Below are positions 14,636 through 14,678 of a stretch of DNA of 14,678 nt, piece by piece (the first letter of the stretch is position 1; the number at the start of each line of letters is the position of its first letter). The DNA lies in assembly GCA_027488495.1 (NCBI GenBank), contig JAIYBO010000134.1:1-14678 (forward strand), read 5' to 3'. Source of the DNA: Bacteroidota bacterium. GTDB taxonomy: Bacteria; Bacteroidota; Bacteroidia; NS11-12g; UBA955. The translations under genes were made by a program, and so were the position numbers. The notes under the pieces were generated by a model. It made no database searches, was not told the DNA's origin, and was given only the letters and a program-made list of their open reading frames with translations.

Positions 14636-14678
14636 CACCCCGTTTCGGAAGGAACACGAAGGGAAACAAGCAATAAAC

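Larger units (their letters stand above)
14324..14678. other. Non-coding region after queA, with tandem promoters
   Basis: A 355-bp stretch without a supportable gene. After queA there is a 7-bp hairpin (14330-14336 with 14343-14349, loop CTAATT) lacking a T run, so it is not a clear terminator; a T8 run occurs at 14377-14384. Two rightward promoters follow (14395-14424 and 14605-14635), with similar sequence just past each -7 box. Between them lies about 150 bp of G-rich sequence with no fold or frame I recognise. The right end looks like the leader of an operon outside the window. Confidence 0.7.

Noticed and set aside
14424..14678. Start of a tRNA or 16S rRNA gene at the right end
   Set aside because: No cloverleaf, CCA end or 16S 5' sequence is visible before the window ends; only promoters and leader-like sequence are present.
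1..14678. CRISPR array, prophage, insertion sequence, toxin-antitoxin or defence system
   Set aside because: No regularly spaced repeats, transposase or integrase motifs, terminal repeats or defence-type domains were seen anywhere in the window.

Overview
The window is a stretch of a Bacteroidota chromosome, probably an aerobic, protein-degrading member of the Flavobacteriia or a neighbouring class; the family cannot be fixed from the sequence. Three things point there. Start codons lack Shine-Dalgarno sequences and are preceded by TAnnTTTG boxes, the Bacteroidota -7 element. There is an S46 dipeptidyl-peptidase. A secreted metallopeptidase carries a type IX secretion (T9SS) C-terminal sorting domain. 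All genes look intact. I see no transposase, phage gene, CRISPR array or tRNA.

Layout from left to right: the 3' tip of rpsD, then rpoA and rplQ, closing a ribosomal-protein operon at a strong hairpin terminator (1658-1687). Next come a leftward S46 dipeptidyl-peptidase (DPP11-like) and a divergent TerC/Alx-family membrane protein, separated by 76 bp. Then carA and eno lie 12 bp apart and end at a second strong terminator (7910-7938). A large secreted M36 (fungalysin) metallopeptidase follows, with a propeptide, a nested PA domain and a T9SS tail. After it is a tight rightward run plsY-clpS-scoA-rdgB-queA with gaps of 12 bp or less and one 1-base overlap. The last 355 bp have no gene but hold two tandem, closely matching promoters of the kind that drive stable-RNA operons; the product lies beyond the right edge.

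The genes cover housekeeping work (transcription, ribosome, carbamoyl phosphate, glycolysis, phospholipid start, N-degron proteolysis, nucleotide-pool cleaning, queuosine synthesis). Two exported peptidases fit a peptide-using life: the M36 enzyme would cut proteins outside the cell and the S46 enzyme would trim acidic dipeptides in the periplasm. ScoA, a CoA-transferase subunit, lacks its partner here.

The most interesting observation is regulatory: several start codons sit only 6 to 10 bases after a TAnnTTTG-like box, which predicts leaderless or nearly leaderless mRNAs. I found no wholly new multi-gene system; the genes are recognisable families.
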